64,000 bases of DNA, taken from positions 4,094,501 through 4,158,500 of the forward strand of contig NC_091975.1 of NCBI RefSeq assembly GCF_036711975.1. The letters are read 5' to 3'. The notes below the pieces were generated by a model. The model searched no databases and was not told where the DNA came from. It saw only the letters and a list, made by a program, of their open reading frames with translations. The position numbers and the translations under genes were made by a program. This DNA comes from Onthophagus taurus. Taxonomy: Eukaryota; Arthropoda; Insecta; Coleoptera; Scarabaeidae. Below are positions 13,030 to 26,400 of this stretch, piece by piece. Each line of letters begins with the position of its first letter. Position 1 is the first letter of the stretch.

Positions 13030-13328
13030 CTGTCTCTTGCCGAAAAAAAGAAACAACGAAAACTCGCTTTCCAGTCAGAAGATCGTACTTACTTTAGATT
13101 TTAACCCTTGACCCCGGATTCCTATACATCCTCCGATATTTTTATATATGTAATTTACTGTCTTATTTATGACTATAATTTATGATTATTGTAAAAGATA
13201 ACGAACCGAACGATGAGGGAAACTTTATTTCTTAAAGGTGGGTCCTCAACAAGTGGATCCATCGTATTTTATTTATACACTGTGATATTTTTTCGGTCGG
13301 TGTTTTGCAGTTTCCACCGGCTTAAAAG

Positions 13329-13334
13329 AATAAA
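13329..13334 (+). terminator. Polyadenylation signal AATAAA of gene A
   Basis: AATAAA lies 300 bp after the gene A stop codon. A GT-rich stretch (TTTGTCTGTAC) about 25 bp downstream fits a cleavage and polyadenylation site. No other AATAAA was seen between the stop codon and this one. Confidence 0.6.
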
Positions 13335-13499
13335 TATTTATTATTTTAATTTTGCGTTTGTCTGTACTACCCTTTTGCCCGGTCTAGAAACGGGTCATAT
13401 CTCAGGAGATCATAAACATTCGAAGCCCACTCAGCAGTTTCAGCAATAACAAACTGTTTTATAAATACTCTCCTTACTAGACGTTTCTTGCCACTGATA

Positions 13500-15610
13500 T
13501 ACATTATACTTTTGTTATGCAATCGGTTCGTTTTATTTTTGCTCCGGCTACATTCGGAGGAGCCGCAAAAATGTTTCTCTCAAGGTGATTGCACGTTGAC
13601 CCGGCATTCTGCGAAGAACCGGCCGAGTTCTCACGAATCGACTGCCGATTCCTAAGAATCTTTCTCTCCTCGTCTAGCCGAATCTTCCTCTTGTTGGGGA
13701 TCCATCTCTACCTGATTTTCGTTTACCCGCCAAACTCGGACCCTTTACCACGCGAGAGCCGCCAATTCACACGGCCATTGTTTTTAATGTCTTTGGTAAA
13801 GATGTGATAATCAATAGTTTCAACAAGCACTGTCCACAATCTCGTTAGAAGGAAGCGATGGGAACCGATTTGTCACGAGGGTTCTAATCACTTCTGACTC
13901 TAAAGCCTAGATGGTCAAACGAACCATCCAAAAGACTTTAAAGAATTTCCGATCTTCTTACCACTCCGGATAACCTTGATCCCATTTTCGGCATTTCCTC
14001 TGAGTCAAATTTCGCCGAGTTTGGGTGGAATCCGGTAACCGAATGTGTTTGGTCTTCGTCACCAAATGTCTTTTGGTACCGTTAACACGGTGTTAATATC
14101 GAGTGGGTACCCAAACGGACGCGTTGTGTCACCGACCAGGTGAAAGTTATCGGTAAAAGATGAATCCTGCATGAGTGTCTATATAGAGCCAACGTAATGT
14201 TGCGCAAATTCTATCTTAATTTCATCGATTTTAACTACCGGAAATTCCTTTAACTTTCTGTTGTGATAAATCGTAAGTATTTCAACGAAACGAACGAGTG
14301 TTTTGAGTAGTTCAAGGGATGGTTGCCCCTCCCATATTTCGGCACCGGAGACAGAGAGATTAAGGAATGATTTGCACTTCGGGAAAAAAACAACCCCAAC
14401 CGTCATGTCATCCTCGGGTGAAATATTTGAATGGCCACCGTATTCTTTTCGTTAATCCGTGAGCTGGGAGTCGAATGACTCCATTGCGGTAAGAGGGGTT
14501 GTCAGGTTTATGTCCGGGGCGATAAGTGTCTTGACGCGAGCGAAAAATGGACGATTTATTGGGTTTCCAGACCGGGGTTGGTAATTTGTCTTGGGTGCCG
14601 CAAAGAGGTGCCGCGAAGGGCGGACTCGGAGGGTAGTGCCCTTCGGCGTCAGACCGCCCGCTGTGTGGCGCAGGGGGCGCCACACACCGCCCTCTACGTT
14701 CCCACACTCCAGCCCACCCAATTTGCAAACGAAAACATTCCTCGAAAAAAGGATCGAAAAGGAGAAGAGGCGCAGACTCCGGGTCTTTTCCTTTTTCGTT
14801 CTTCTATGACAAAGGAGGAATCCTAATTGCGGGATAAATCGACGATTTCTGGCGTGTGTTTCGCTCGTCCGAATACCGGACCATGAGAACATGGGTTTTA
14901 ACGGAAAAAAGGCCAGCGTGAGGCGTGGAATTTGTCCAGTTTAACTACGCCGGGTAGCGATGTCCACCGTTGATAACAATATCTCCCGTCCGGTCTTCTT
15001 CGCCGTGTGTCCTTTCGGCGAGAACATCGAGGATCGCATTCTGTTTTTCTGTTGTGCGCCATCGGCCTTTGGCACGAAGCGCCGAACAGGTAGGCTCTCG
15101 TTTTGCTCACTCGTTTCTTCAGCGTTGTCTTTGTCTCAAGTCGCCGAACATCAAGCCGCGTTTAAACTTCAAGGTTTTTATTCAATAAGATTACAACAAA
15201 TTTCTTTACAAGACGTTTAGAAAAAACGACGAGAAGAAAATCATTTTTACCCATCCATTACTGGTAAGTGGAAAGTTTTGAATCAAAAAATTGTTGTTGT
15301 TGGTGAAGACACAACTTTGAGATTTTTTGGTGAGCAGGATACCAGGGCCTCCCAAAAGTGTCCGAATTTGCATTTTACATCCGCGGCCGTCGTATCTCTA
15401 CACGTAATCTGGTGTCCGAACCGGCGCCCGCTTTGTCTCTCGCCGTCCATTCGCTTTCTCAATGGACGATGTGACCTATGGCCGGCCAGCGCACTACATA
15501 ACGATCCGTTTGACGGCGTCCGACGCCGGATTTCGTGCCTACCTGGTCTCCGAGGTCTTGTAAAACAATTAAAAAAGGATCGAGTCGGATAACACCAGCC
15601 CATTCACCGA
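13500..15610. promoter_or_regulatory. GC-rich island downstream of gene A, likely regulatory
   Basis: Base composition rises clearly over the flanks. Long overlapping open frames exist on both strands (for example a 146-codon minus frame at 14892-14452), but they overlap each other, have low-complexity Arg/Ser/Pro content and show no conserved motif, so I treat them as by-products of GC content. The block probably holds enhancers or a 5' exon that I cannot identify. Confidence 0.35.
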
Positions 15611-16569
15611 CACGGCTTAACGATTATTGACTCGATGTAAATTAGTCCTAAAAAGCAGAACTAAAGATTTTTTTACTCTCTTATAGAAATCTTTCTGTAT
15701 CGGTTTCCTTATTTCATCTCAAGTTTTTGCAAATCATTAGGAATAGCATAAGAATCATCAATAAGATTTTGCATCTATCTCAATAATTAGTTTGGTCTTT
15801 ATGCACTTTAATAAATATTCATCTTGTCTAATTTGTGCACTCGAATTCACAGCAATGAGAGAGTATCCTAGATTAAAGTACTAGCCCAATCTGGGGCCCA
15901 ACCCAACTGAATTCAACAGAACCCAACAATTTTTCTTAATTTGTTATAGAGAGACACTTTTCTATTCTTCTTCCTTTGGCTTATCATCTCTGGTAGAACA
16001 GAAACTTTTACATCACTTTTCACTCTCCTGATTGCGTCCATGGCCTTCCCTAAAGTCGTTCTGGTCTTCATTTTTCCTCCATTTTCTCCATGTAGATCAC
16101 AAGTCGGTCTTTAGCTTCTCAATCCGATTTTTGACGCATTCATTATATGCATACAAGAAAATTAAGTACCCAAGAGGTATGCAATACTTTTTTCCTTGTG
16201 CATAGTTTGCATCTTCATACCTTTTGGTTTGTCCCTAAATTTCTTTTCGTTATTTTTATCTGAGATTTCTTCAGATACTTTCATATAAAGAATTTCAATA
16301 AATCACTTTTTTCCAATTACCTGACCGGGTCGAGGGATTTTTCGGTTTGCAAGTTTATTTATCCGCTGTCAAAACGTTTACACGTCCATGACTTACCACT
16401 ACTCTTCTTCTCTCATTCGTATACAAAGAATCTGACCGACCCTATTGTTTCGCGGCATTTTCAGGCGCCTCCTTATCACTCAATCTCTCGCGTTCATAAA
16501 TCACACGCCCTGCGAACCCCCCGAATAAAGAAACGAAGCGACTGTGGTCCATCCAGCATTCCATCCGAA
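15611..16569. other. Intergenic, no feature seen
   Basis: AT-rich sequence without a supported exon, RNA gene or repeat. Confidence 0.4.
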
Positions 16570-16812
16570 ATGAAGTTTTTTATAAAGTTTTCTTTGGTTC
16601 TCTCGTTGCTTGGTGGGTATTACGAATTTATTCTCGCGCACACCTCCAGCTGGACGTACCCACGTGGAGTTTCGCAAACCGACGACAAGTGTCTTTCTGG
16701 ACGCGAGCATTTCCTTTCACAAAAGCGTTTCGTTCGGCTATTTTGCAATTTAATCGTCGTTGGATTCATTCTCACTTCAAATGAATTAAACATTCGAAAG
16801 TACAATATTTGA
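16570..16812 (+). CDS. Doubtful small ORF with signal-peptide-like start
   Basis: An ATG in good context (CCGAAATGA) opens 80 codons. The start MKFFIKFSLVLSLLGG, followed by YYEFILA, looks like a cleavable signal peptide. The rest has two Cys and a second hydrophobic stretch (LFCNLIVVGFIL) near the end. It could be a small secreted or membrane peptide, a first exon that splices within the GGTGGGT after codon 15, or chance. I do not recognise it and no neighbour supports it. Confidence 0.22.
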   Translation: MKFFIKFSLVLSLLGGYYEFILAHTSSWTYPRGVSQTDDKCLSGREHFLSQKRFVRLFCNLIVVGFILTSNELNIRKYNI

Positions 16813-19800
16813 AATTAAAAAAGAATCGAGCCAAAATTATTTTCTTATTTGTCTACTCCGTAATAGATGGCGTACATAATAGCAATGTTTATCAAAATTT
16901 AATTTCAACATAGAACTCGAAAATAGATGATACAAAAAGGATTTAATCTCAAGTTCTGTCAGGATGAAATCGTGAATAAGAGATTGTTGCATTGGAGCAC
17001 TTAGCGAGCCGCTAACAACGTGTATAAATCTGTGGGGAACCTTTCAACGGTCAAAAGCGTGCTGGTGAGACGAAAAGGAAATATAAAAACGATCTCCCCA
17101 TATTTATCGATACGCGCCACGCTCTTGTATGCTCGAAATTATCGGGCCGTATTTATGTTTTTATAAATTTAGACACATTTATATGCTAATTGGGGCGGTC
17201 CGCGAGAGGATCGTCGTAAATATTCGTACCGATGAAATAAAATCGGTCCATTGTAGGTGATACGTGATTTATGGGGAGACGCGAAAAGAAACACGCGAGT
17301 TAGCAAGCTATTTTTTGACTTATCAAAAATCTTTATTAATATTCAAAATTAAAAATGAAAATATTTTTGAATAAAGGTTACATGATCACATCTACGAAAA
17401 CCCTGAATCACCTATTCTTTTAAACATGATTTTGTCGAAAAAATCATTAATTAATTTGAATAAACAAAAATAATCATGTAACATGCAAATTTTTATCACA
17501 TTTTGATTTCACAAATAATCCTTGAATTATTTTAAAGAAATCCCCTGATTCTATATAATATGTGTAATTTTTTGCGGATTATTTTTTGTAAATCAACAAT
17601 GTTTAAGAATAAAATTTTTCTTTTTATGCCTTTTTGTACCTGTTTTATTCTTCACTTGCATATCTTACAATATTTTACAATCTTGCTTCGAGATTAATGT
17701 TTCAAAAGCTTTAGCTGTTTCACAACTTGTCATAACTCTGATTGACAAGCGCGTCCTCAGGATGCAATACAAATCACTTTACCTTTCAAGTTATGCCCAA
17801 GATTGCTCTATTTCAGCTTATAATTTATTGATAATTAATAATTTTTGATGTGTAATGTAAATAAATATAAGAATAAATTTATATTTTGATCAAGTTGAAA
17901 ATTTTCCGATTATTTATCGCTTGTGATGTTACTAGCTGGTAATAAAACAACAATTAAGTTTTTTTGCTTTAAGTATCCGGCGATTTATAGCAACAAAGAC
18001 GTTCAGAGCAGGTACTAGCATCCACAACCGGCAATTTAAATTCTAGCCAAGTGACTCAGGTCTTATTATATAATGTAATCGGTGATGATTTAACTTTTTC
18101 CCGTTCGGCGATGGTCGTTTTTCTTTCAGAGTTGCTTCGATTTAACCTTCTTCTCTCCAAGTCGAGCTCCGCGAACGCATATCCGATACCGTTAGCTTTC
18201 TCCTTCGTTTGTGTCGCAGCTCTAAGGTTCCCCCCGATTTAACAGTCTCGCATTATACCGAGCGTTTCTCGACGACCATAAACCTCCCGGTGACAATGGA
18301 ACGGAGCTAATGTCAGCCGACCCGTACATGCGCGGTTAATTAGTAAGTTGAACGGGACAGGGCTTTTATGGCAAAAGAATCCGAGTTATTTTTATTGTTT
18401 AATTGCTCGGATTTTTCCCCCCTTATCGCAACAAACCCAGAGAGACCGTACTTAGAACCGATTTTACTCGTTTTGTAATCGATTCCACGCGCGACAACGT
18501 TGTGTATCACTTTGTGCACCAGAATTCCGACTATTTTTTTAGAAAATGTCACATGAATATGACTCAAATTGAAACATGCTGGGCGTTTATTACTCATTAC
18601 AACCTCGTGTAAATTAGACACAATACTATTTTAGTATGTATTCGAAGTCGAGCGATCGATACCCAGGAGTACTTGTTTCCGGTCCACACGGAAATGCCAG
18701 CAATTCCTCTCCGACGCATCACCGATTGCCGGATATCCTTTAAGTTCTCGATCGTAACACGCGTAGGAGTGCGATCTGCTCGGTTCAGGTGCACAGAAAT
18801 AACGAACCGTCGTCGTCGTCGACGCCGTTTGACCTACATCCATTGAGTTGGTTGGTCGAGTGGACGGAGCTCAGGAAATGCCACTCACGCACTACTGGTG
18901 ATGGTAGGCGAGCAGGTATTGCACTGCAGGATTTGTTTGCTTATTTATCGGTTCACAGTATACCAGCACATTTTCTTAGAACTGATTCTAAAAGATCAGC
19001 ACGCGAAATCCTCTTTCTCAACTAACGACACCGAAAATAACCACCATTTATTTTACCACCACTTATTTTACCACCCATTATTAAATCACTTAAAAATTCT
19101 ACACGTTTAAATACAGAATTAAAAATTACCGCCGCGGTGTACATAAAGTTGCATACACGTTAGGAGTGAAAACAATTGAATGCGAAGAATCTTTTCGAAC
19201 AAAAACGTTGTGAACAAAAGAACAAAAACGTATTTACGAGGTCGTTCGTGTTCTGACGTGTATGCACTTGCTGTTTCCCGTTCCAGAGAGCACTTAATCA
19301 TCTGAAAATCTTAATCCCCCGTGCCAAAAACACCAAATCCCATAAGAAAACAAACGGATAAAGGCAACCCCTCCCGTTTTTCTTGCGTTTTTACGGCAAA
19401 TCATGGGCTGTCATAACATTAAAGGGCTGCATAAATACCTTAAACGCTTTAACTATCCGTTGCTGGGCTCTTAAAAGATTTCTATTCCCCCGGCCTTTAG
19501 GGAAAATGTGGCTCATGGGCCTTTAAAACGACAATAGTTCGGCCCTTTGGCGCTGTTAGTGTCGGTGATTCAGCAATAGCGGTGCGCAGAGTGGTAAATC
19601 ACCCCTCGAGACCGATGTTACACCATATCGGCAAATATTTGTTCGAGGGTCTCAAAAAGGTGGTCGGTAGGCTTTGACACCCGGATTAGGTATACACTAG
19701 TGACACCTAGATTTATGCCTCCGGGATAATGGGCCGTACCTGTGCGCGAAAACTACAGGGGTGTATTAAGAAAATCTTAAAATTCTCATCTTAAAACTAG

Positions 19801-22231
19801 TTATTAAAGGATGTGAAATTTGAATAAATCTAATCTTTATCGTTAAAGAATGAATTGTTTTGTGAAATTTGAGTTTAACCATGTTGTTTGAAGTAGTTTT
19901 AATTAAAACTAATTTGTTAACAAAGTCCTAAGCCATCTCTGTTGAATCCTAGTGCGCGGTAGGTCGCACCCTGGGTGGACAATCGACGTAGCGCCACCTA
20001 TACACCATCAATGGTTCTAACAGAGATGTCAGGAAACGGTGACATCGCACAATGGACCTAGCCCGTAGGATACCGCATTCCTGGCCCGATTGAGAACCGT
20101 CCAGTTACCGCTTCTTCGGGGTTTTTTCTTCACCACCTCCGGGGGATCAAGAAGGAACCCTCTACGTGCCGCTACCAGAACTCCGAACTGTGACGATTGT
20201 TAAACAGAAGAACGAGGGAGGTTCTGCAAATTATTGCGGCGACTCGTTAGTGACACCATATCAAATCAGTGTTTTGTCCTCAGACAGCGGGTGGGGACCT
20301 CGTTGTCCACGGTTCGTTATTTGTCTTTTTCCGGACTTGTTTGTTTGTCTTGTGTGACGAATTCCATAGATATTTCTTCTTCCTTAAGCAACTTCTTCGC
20401 CTTCTGGAACGATGCGAAGCACTGTTGAAGAAGTATGTGGAAGAAAGGGGGGGGTTGCAGTCGTCGCGGGGCCGCGATTTATTGTTATAAAGCGGGCACA
20501 TTCGCGGTCACGTACGCCGGACGGCCGAAGAAAAGCGTCTCTGGCGCGAAAAAAGGCCGCGACGGAAACGAATTGTGCCCGGCAATTACGGTTTTAGTGC
20601 GTGGCGTGCACGCGAAGAAAGACGGAGGAGAGGAGGCCTCTTCGTCCGTTCGAATCGAATTATTCGCCAATGCGCCGCGTCCGTCGTTGCGTCGACATCG
20701 CCGCATGTCACTGAATATTTATGGCCCGGGGGCCGCCTCAATGGACAGGTTTTATGGCCGTCGACCGTGGAGCGGCGCGGCCCGAGCCCCTATGATCTTC
20801 ACCTCGCGACCGCACGCTGGGTCCACGAAACAAAAAAATCTCCACTAGAAATTGTTTAACACATTTTCAACTACATATTTCTATTGATATCAAAACTGTT
20901 CTACCTACTAAATAACAGTTTTTGTTATCTGAAAAAGGGATGAGGATGTGGTTCTCGCAATGGCTATTCAATTAACCCCATTTCCACCCGCCACGTATCT
21001 TTCGGATAGGTTTATCTCTTGTTTACGTATTCGCTGGGGTAAAACATGTTTTTGCCGGGCGTCAATTAACCGGTCGGCGCGGCGGTTCGTTTGGGTCTTG
21101 GCTAATTGGGGGCCCGTCCACCGGGGCCATCCCCGAAGAAGAATCTAACGCTTTCAGAGCCTCGGATTGAGCCGTCAAAGTGCGCGCCGGCGATAAGTGA
21201 GCGGACGACGACGGCTCAAACGGCTCAACCGGACCACCCGACGACAGGCGGCGGTCTGGACGGATTTCGGATAATGAAGTGCCTCCTTCCGACCACCTCA
21301 GATCGGGTTTCGGACGAGGCGTCGCTCCCGGCGTGGCGATTAATTGAACAGCCCGATTTCAGTTAGCTAGCCGGACGAACGCAAGAAAAGAACAGATAAA
21401 TCCTGCACAGGATGACGACACGTTGTAGGCACGTTGTAGCTCCTCCTGGCGGCCACATATACAAGGCCTGAGGGCAGGGCGCGCGGGAGTCCGAACCCGG
21501 CCCCGACGGCTCATATCTCGGCAGCATCTCGGAGGACCTCGGAATGCGAGAGATCCAGCGTTAATATTTCACTCACCGCCGGCGCGATCCCCGACGCCGG
21601 AAAGTTTAAAGTCGTCCGACGACCGAACTCGACGCTCAAAGAACTTTCCAAGGATCCCCACCAACCACACACACTGTATTATAACAGCTATACCAAACCT
21701 ATAGCAAGAAATAACCCAACTAATACAATATCATTTACAACAAACTAAATTTCTTTACCAACTACTCTTAAGATATTAGGGTATACTAAAGAAGATTGAG
21801 GGGACATCCTGTTGCTTCGAAATCACGTGGGAACTTGCCGTGGCCACCCTGCATAATGATTAAGTCCGGACGTCTCCTAACGAGCGCCAGCGACTTGATT
21901 TTGGTGCGAACGCCGAGATAGCGGCCACCCGCATCTCATTGGTACTCACCGTAGTTCGATAGCTATGCCAAGATACATATGTATATGGTTCTGTAGCGAT
22001 TATTTCAACTCGAAGGTGACCATCCTTCGGTCTTTGATTCAGAATCTGTAAATTACCTTTAAGATACAAACACAAAATTGTATTTAACAAATATTAACGC
22101 TAAAACAAGAATATATAAAAAAAAAGAATTATCATCAGGTTGGGTAAAACGTTGTCACATTGATATTAAAAAAATAATAAAAATTTAAGTTTTAACATAC
22201 CTAGTGGTTGATAATTTGTAATTTATGCCAT
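16813..22231. other. Intergenic with GC-rich islands
   Basis: No convincing gene. GC-rich blocks lie at about 18050-18860 and 19900-21660. They carry several GCCATAAA words (18364-18373, 20718-20725, 20752-20758, given on either strand), which combine the Pho core GCCAT with a Caudal/Abd-B-like TTTATGG. A short TTTTACCACC repeat lies at 19050-19080. The ORFs in 20412-20859 overlap in three frames and are rejected as coding. Confidence 0.4.
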
Positions 22232-22648
22232 TACAGATTATCCAAGACCTACAACAGCGAGTGAGTTTCGACGATTTATCGGAAGGTAAGTTGGATTGGG
22301 CACAATCCAGAAAAGCTCAAAGGAAAATCTTAAATCAATCATGACTTGATAAAGCCAGTACTTACGGAATTTTCACTTTCAAAAATGTTTTGGCCCAAAC
22401 AACTGTTTTGATATACAGTTAGTGCTTTCTTGCAACAAAGAAATCTCTGCAATTGATAATAAATGCAAATTATTTCAGAACATTCGACATCCCAACGCAG
22501 TAGGAGCCAGCTGAAATTCGAGCTTTCTACTGAAATTAATTTAAACACCGTTAATACATTAACTTTCTGGAAGCTAGGACACGGATCCGCATGCTATATT
22601 GCCACTCGACAACGTTGTGGGCTACATACAAGGCATGGAATGTTCTGA
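22232..22648 (+). CDS. Possible exon pair of an unknown gene
   Basis: A 49-nt segment (22237-22285) lies between a TTACAG acceptor and a GAAG|GTAAGT donor and reads IIQDLQQRVSFDDLSE. A second acceptor, TTATTTCAG (about 22480-22488), opens a segment whose first two bases complete the split codon as Glu and stay open for about 53 codons (HSTSQRSRSQLKFELS...). Two compatible splice sites and a matching phase are more than chance usually gives, but no start, no family and no further exon were found. Confidence 0.25.
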
Positions 22649-22989
22649 AGAACTATACTGGAACCACGCATGTATCAATTCTAATGCTGAGATGCAAACA
22701 GTCGCAAACGCAGAATCCTAGGCAATCGAAATAACATAACGGAACAATTTGGCAACAGAATAAATCTATTATCGGTTATAGAAATGATGTCAAAATTTGA
22801 AACTACATAAAACTCTCGTATCAAAGAATTAATATGGTTAATAAAATTATAATTTTTAGGTTAACTAAAATTATAATATAATAAATAACCACAATAACAA
22901 ATACATTGAGTTTATCTACTATCTTGGGTAGTTATCTATTTGATAACAAGACAGTCAATTTTTTTTGTAAACTAAAAACGTGTTATGTT

Positions 22990-23437
22990 ATCGTGCTTTT
23001 TATCGATTACAACAGATTATTCCAATAATTTAGATGAAGTCCGTTGAAGAAACTGTCCAGAACGCCTTGTTTACAGAAGTGGTCAGATAGAAGTTTACCG
23101 ATTTTATGGTCGTCTTCGCCCCCAATTGCTACAATAAAAGGTGTGTTTGTTGGCAGTTACCCGATCGTCGACATATTTACTGAGTTCTTAACGTTTATTA
23201 GTGCACATAAGTCTTTCGAAACGTGCTGGATATCGCTGAAACAAATAAGCACAGGCGATCCTATAAAAAAAAATTCTTCAACATCAGTATGTATATCGGA
23301 AGAAAAACTAAGCAATACTAAAGACGTCAAAACGTATTTTCCAACGCACACGATGCATTCGACATTTGTTTTACTTCCGCTTTTGTGGTCGGGCTTCGTA
23401 AATATTTAAACGTTATTCTTTCGCAAAACGAACGAAG
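22990..23437 (-). pseudogene. Unrecognised coding-like segment with one stop
   Basis: Read on the minus strand from about 23407 to 22990, one frame is open except for a single TAA (23159-23157). It has a protein-like composition: SSDIHTDVEEFFFIGSPV, then FSDIQHVSKDLCALINV before the stop and PFIVAIGGEDDHKIGK after it. The same region is also open on the plus strand (23044-23409), which weakens both readings. It may be a processed pseudogene or a degraded mobile-element ORF. I do not recognise the family. Confidence 0.25.
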
Positions 23438-23439
23438 AA

Positions 23440-26400
23440 CACGTGTGGCGACATTGCATTGCAATTTTGCGACCGATAATTTTGTGTGATAAGAAATTAT
23501 TTCAGGTCACGTAAACCTGGGAATCACGGAATTACGAAAATAATAATACTGTAGATAGGAAGCATTATTTTATCAGTGTTTACACAACATAGAACAAGTG
23601 ATTTTGAAATTGAACCATCTTTTTTACTGAAACGTATACATTTCCTTGTCAGTTTTAGAACATAAAAAGACACCGACAATGGTTAAAAAATGTAAAAGTA
23701 CCTGTTTTTTATGGTTCGTTTTATGTTGTTGGAATTAGAATATAATCGGGTATTTCTAAGACAGTTTTATATTTGTGCAGATTTATTTTTAGGGTTGCAA
23801 ACCCTTTATGAATGACAGGTATGCGAAAATTTTTAAACAAAAAATCTACATTGTCACATAATTTCTATTTATAGCATATTTTTAGTAATTGTGTCATAAA
23901 ACTTCAAGGTTGGTGGAGAAAGAAGATGACAATAACATTGTTTAAATTGCTCCAATTTACTTGAAATTTATGGTCTTTACCTAACAACCCTATTTTACCA
24001 GGAGGAAAATTTCTTTCATCAGAGAGAAATTTTTATCGTAAAATCAGATAATAGATTTTTTTGATAGTCTTATCTAAGGAATTCCTTAAGTAATTCACCA
24101 AAAATTTGGTGAAATCATGTTATGTTGTGTCATAGTTAATTTAACGAGGAGATTCTCGAGTTGCAGATAGGTTTCTTGGCGAGAAACATTTGGGTGACAA
24201 AGAGCGCGAACGTTCCGCCTCTCGACGCGCCATAAATCGTTTGGAGAACACAATGTCGAAGGCATTCTGTTCCGTTTTTATGGCCGTCATAATACGGGAA
24301 AAGAACAAGTGAGAAAAGGAGGCGAGATCGGGGTCAAATCCCTGCGGTCCGAGTCCAAGAGAGTCCTTCTTAGCTTTCGACGCTCCGGGAAATTAATATT
24401 TATCGGCTCCTAGCCTCTTCTGGGCGCGCGGTTTTGTTAATTTTAACGGGCTTCTTTGCATGACAAAGGATCACGAAAAACGTCGAGTTCCTGATCGGTT
24501 CCCGACGCATTTCGGTAACGAAGCTCCGTTTTTATTTCGGGTGCCGGAGACCTAAAGCTCAAACGAAGATTATTTACGGTTGCGTCATAAAGATGGCCGC
24601 GGGGTCGTTTCGGGGCGCGAAAGCGTGAGGAGTCAATAAATGTCGACGATTGCTTAAGTTATACCGGAGTCGAGCAAGTGTCAATAAAACTGTTAATGCG
24701 CGTGCAGTCGCCGATACGCCGATTTTCTACTCAGGGACGATTGCAAGCTTTGAGTTCTGACCGACAACGCACAATCCGGTTTGATTTTAGTTTTACACTC
24801 AACCATATTAAAACTTTCAAAAATAGATTTCGTAACACCAAATTTTTAAATATTATTCTGCGAAGTACCATCTTACTTGTCTCAGCTAAATCAACTAAAG
24901 TAAATGATGTTATCCAAGTAAACTTGCGGCCAAGGCATTACAGTTAATACCATATCACCTCAAAATTTATATCAAACAATGCAACTAAATCAACTGTAAT
25001 GCACAAACAGGTGCTGTAACATCAGCAAATCTTTTCTCAACGATTCCAATGATTTAATAAATAAATTATAGCCATTTATTCTTTTAATTGGCAAACTGTT
25101 CAGCTGGTATGATATGGAAGCAATTGATAGATACGTTTGGTTATGACAGCTTAAGGCAAACGTATGTTTCGTTTAGATTCTAATTAACGTTGATTGAGGT
25201 TTTGTAAATTATAATGAATATGAATTTTTCTAATCAAGAAAAGCCTGATATCATTGAGTGTTACATTTTATGCTATAAAAATGCAATACTGCTGCAGATC
25301 AGTATTTTGAACAATATTTTGATCCAGCCATAGGTATCGAACGATATAACATTTTTTTCGATATATCTAGTTAGCCATGCATTTCATTCAAAAATAAAAA
25401 AGCTCATTAAATTGTGTTCATGAAACTACAATTCTTTCCCTATTTAATCGTCTCTATATCTCCGCTAGTTTTCGAGATCTCCATACTAAACATGGAAAAA
25501 CTCACCCTGTATAGTTTAGCTAACCATTGGGAGATGTACTCATTAATATTTAAGCTGTAGGTACAGTATAATAAAAAGATGATATATTGAGTTTGAATAT
25601 GGAAGGGGTTGAATTGCGATAAGATGAAGTTAGCACTGAATATGATAAATATTGTGTCAGAAATCTTATGATAATTATATATGAAATATTCATATTTTAT
25701 AAAATTTTATAGTACAATTCAAATCTTTTGTCATTTCATTTCCTATTTTGTTTACATTTCCGGTTTTCCGTTTAAGTGTGTCAAGAACATCTGTTTCTTT
25801 AATCTTTAAAACCGGAAATCTAAGAATCAATTCCGGATTAATAGAAACACAACAATAAATAAAAATATAAAAAGAAATTAGCCTAATTTCTAAAGTAAGA
25901 TTATCCTTGACTCAATTTATTTTGTATGATATATATTAGATTTTTCAAAAACTTGTTCACGTAATGAAAAACAAGAAACAATAGCCCTCTACACGCCACG
26001 GGGTGTTTACAAATATGTCCAACACAAAATATGTTTAATACTGACCAAGAAGTCCGCCCATTTTCTGTGTTGAAACCGACACCTCGCTTATAGTAGGCAG
26101 ATATGAGAACCGAAATAAACCTGAACAGCGGCGCCCTATTTATTTATACAAATCTGGCAGTTTTCGTGTTGAGAATTTCTTTCTCCTGTATCCATTATAC
26201 ACTTGATATTTTTCGGTTTCACTCTTTAAAAAGAACCAACGATAGGCAATCTACGTCTAGATCGGTGCATCGTTTACAAACAGTAAATTCTCATTGTTCA
26301 AGCCGTCCCGTAATATTGTAGGTATAAATTGAGTCAACACAAATATTTATCCAATAACACTATGGTGGAAACGAAAGCAAAACAAAAATATATGGTTTGG

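Noticed and set aside
14452-14892. 146-codon minus-strand ORF and its overlapping neighbours
   Set aside because: Several frames on both strands are open at once in a GC-rich block; composition is low-complexity and no motif or splice context is present.
20412-20859. Three overlapping plus-strand ORFs in a GC-rich island
   Set aside because: Mutually overlapping frames without conserved domains; best explained by base composition.
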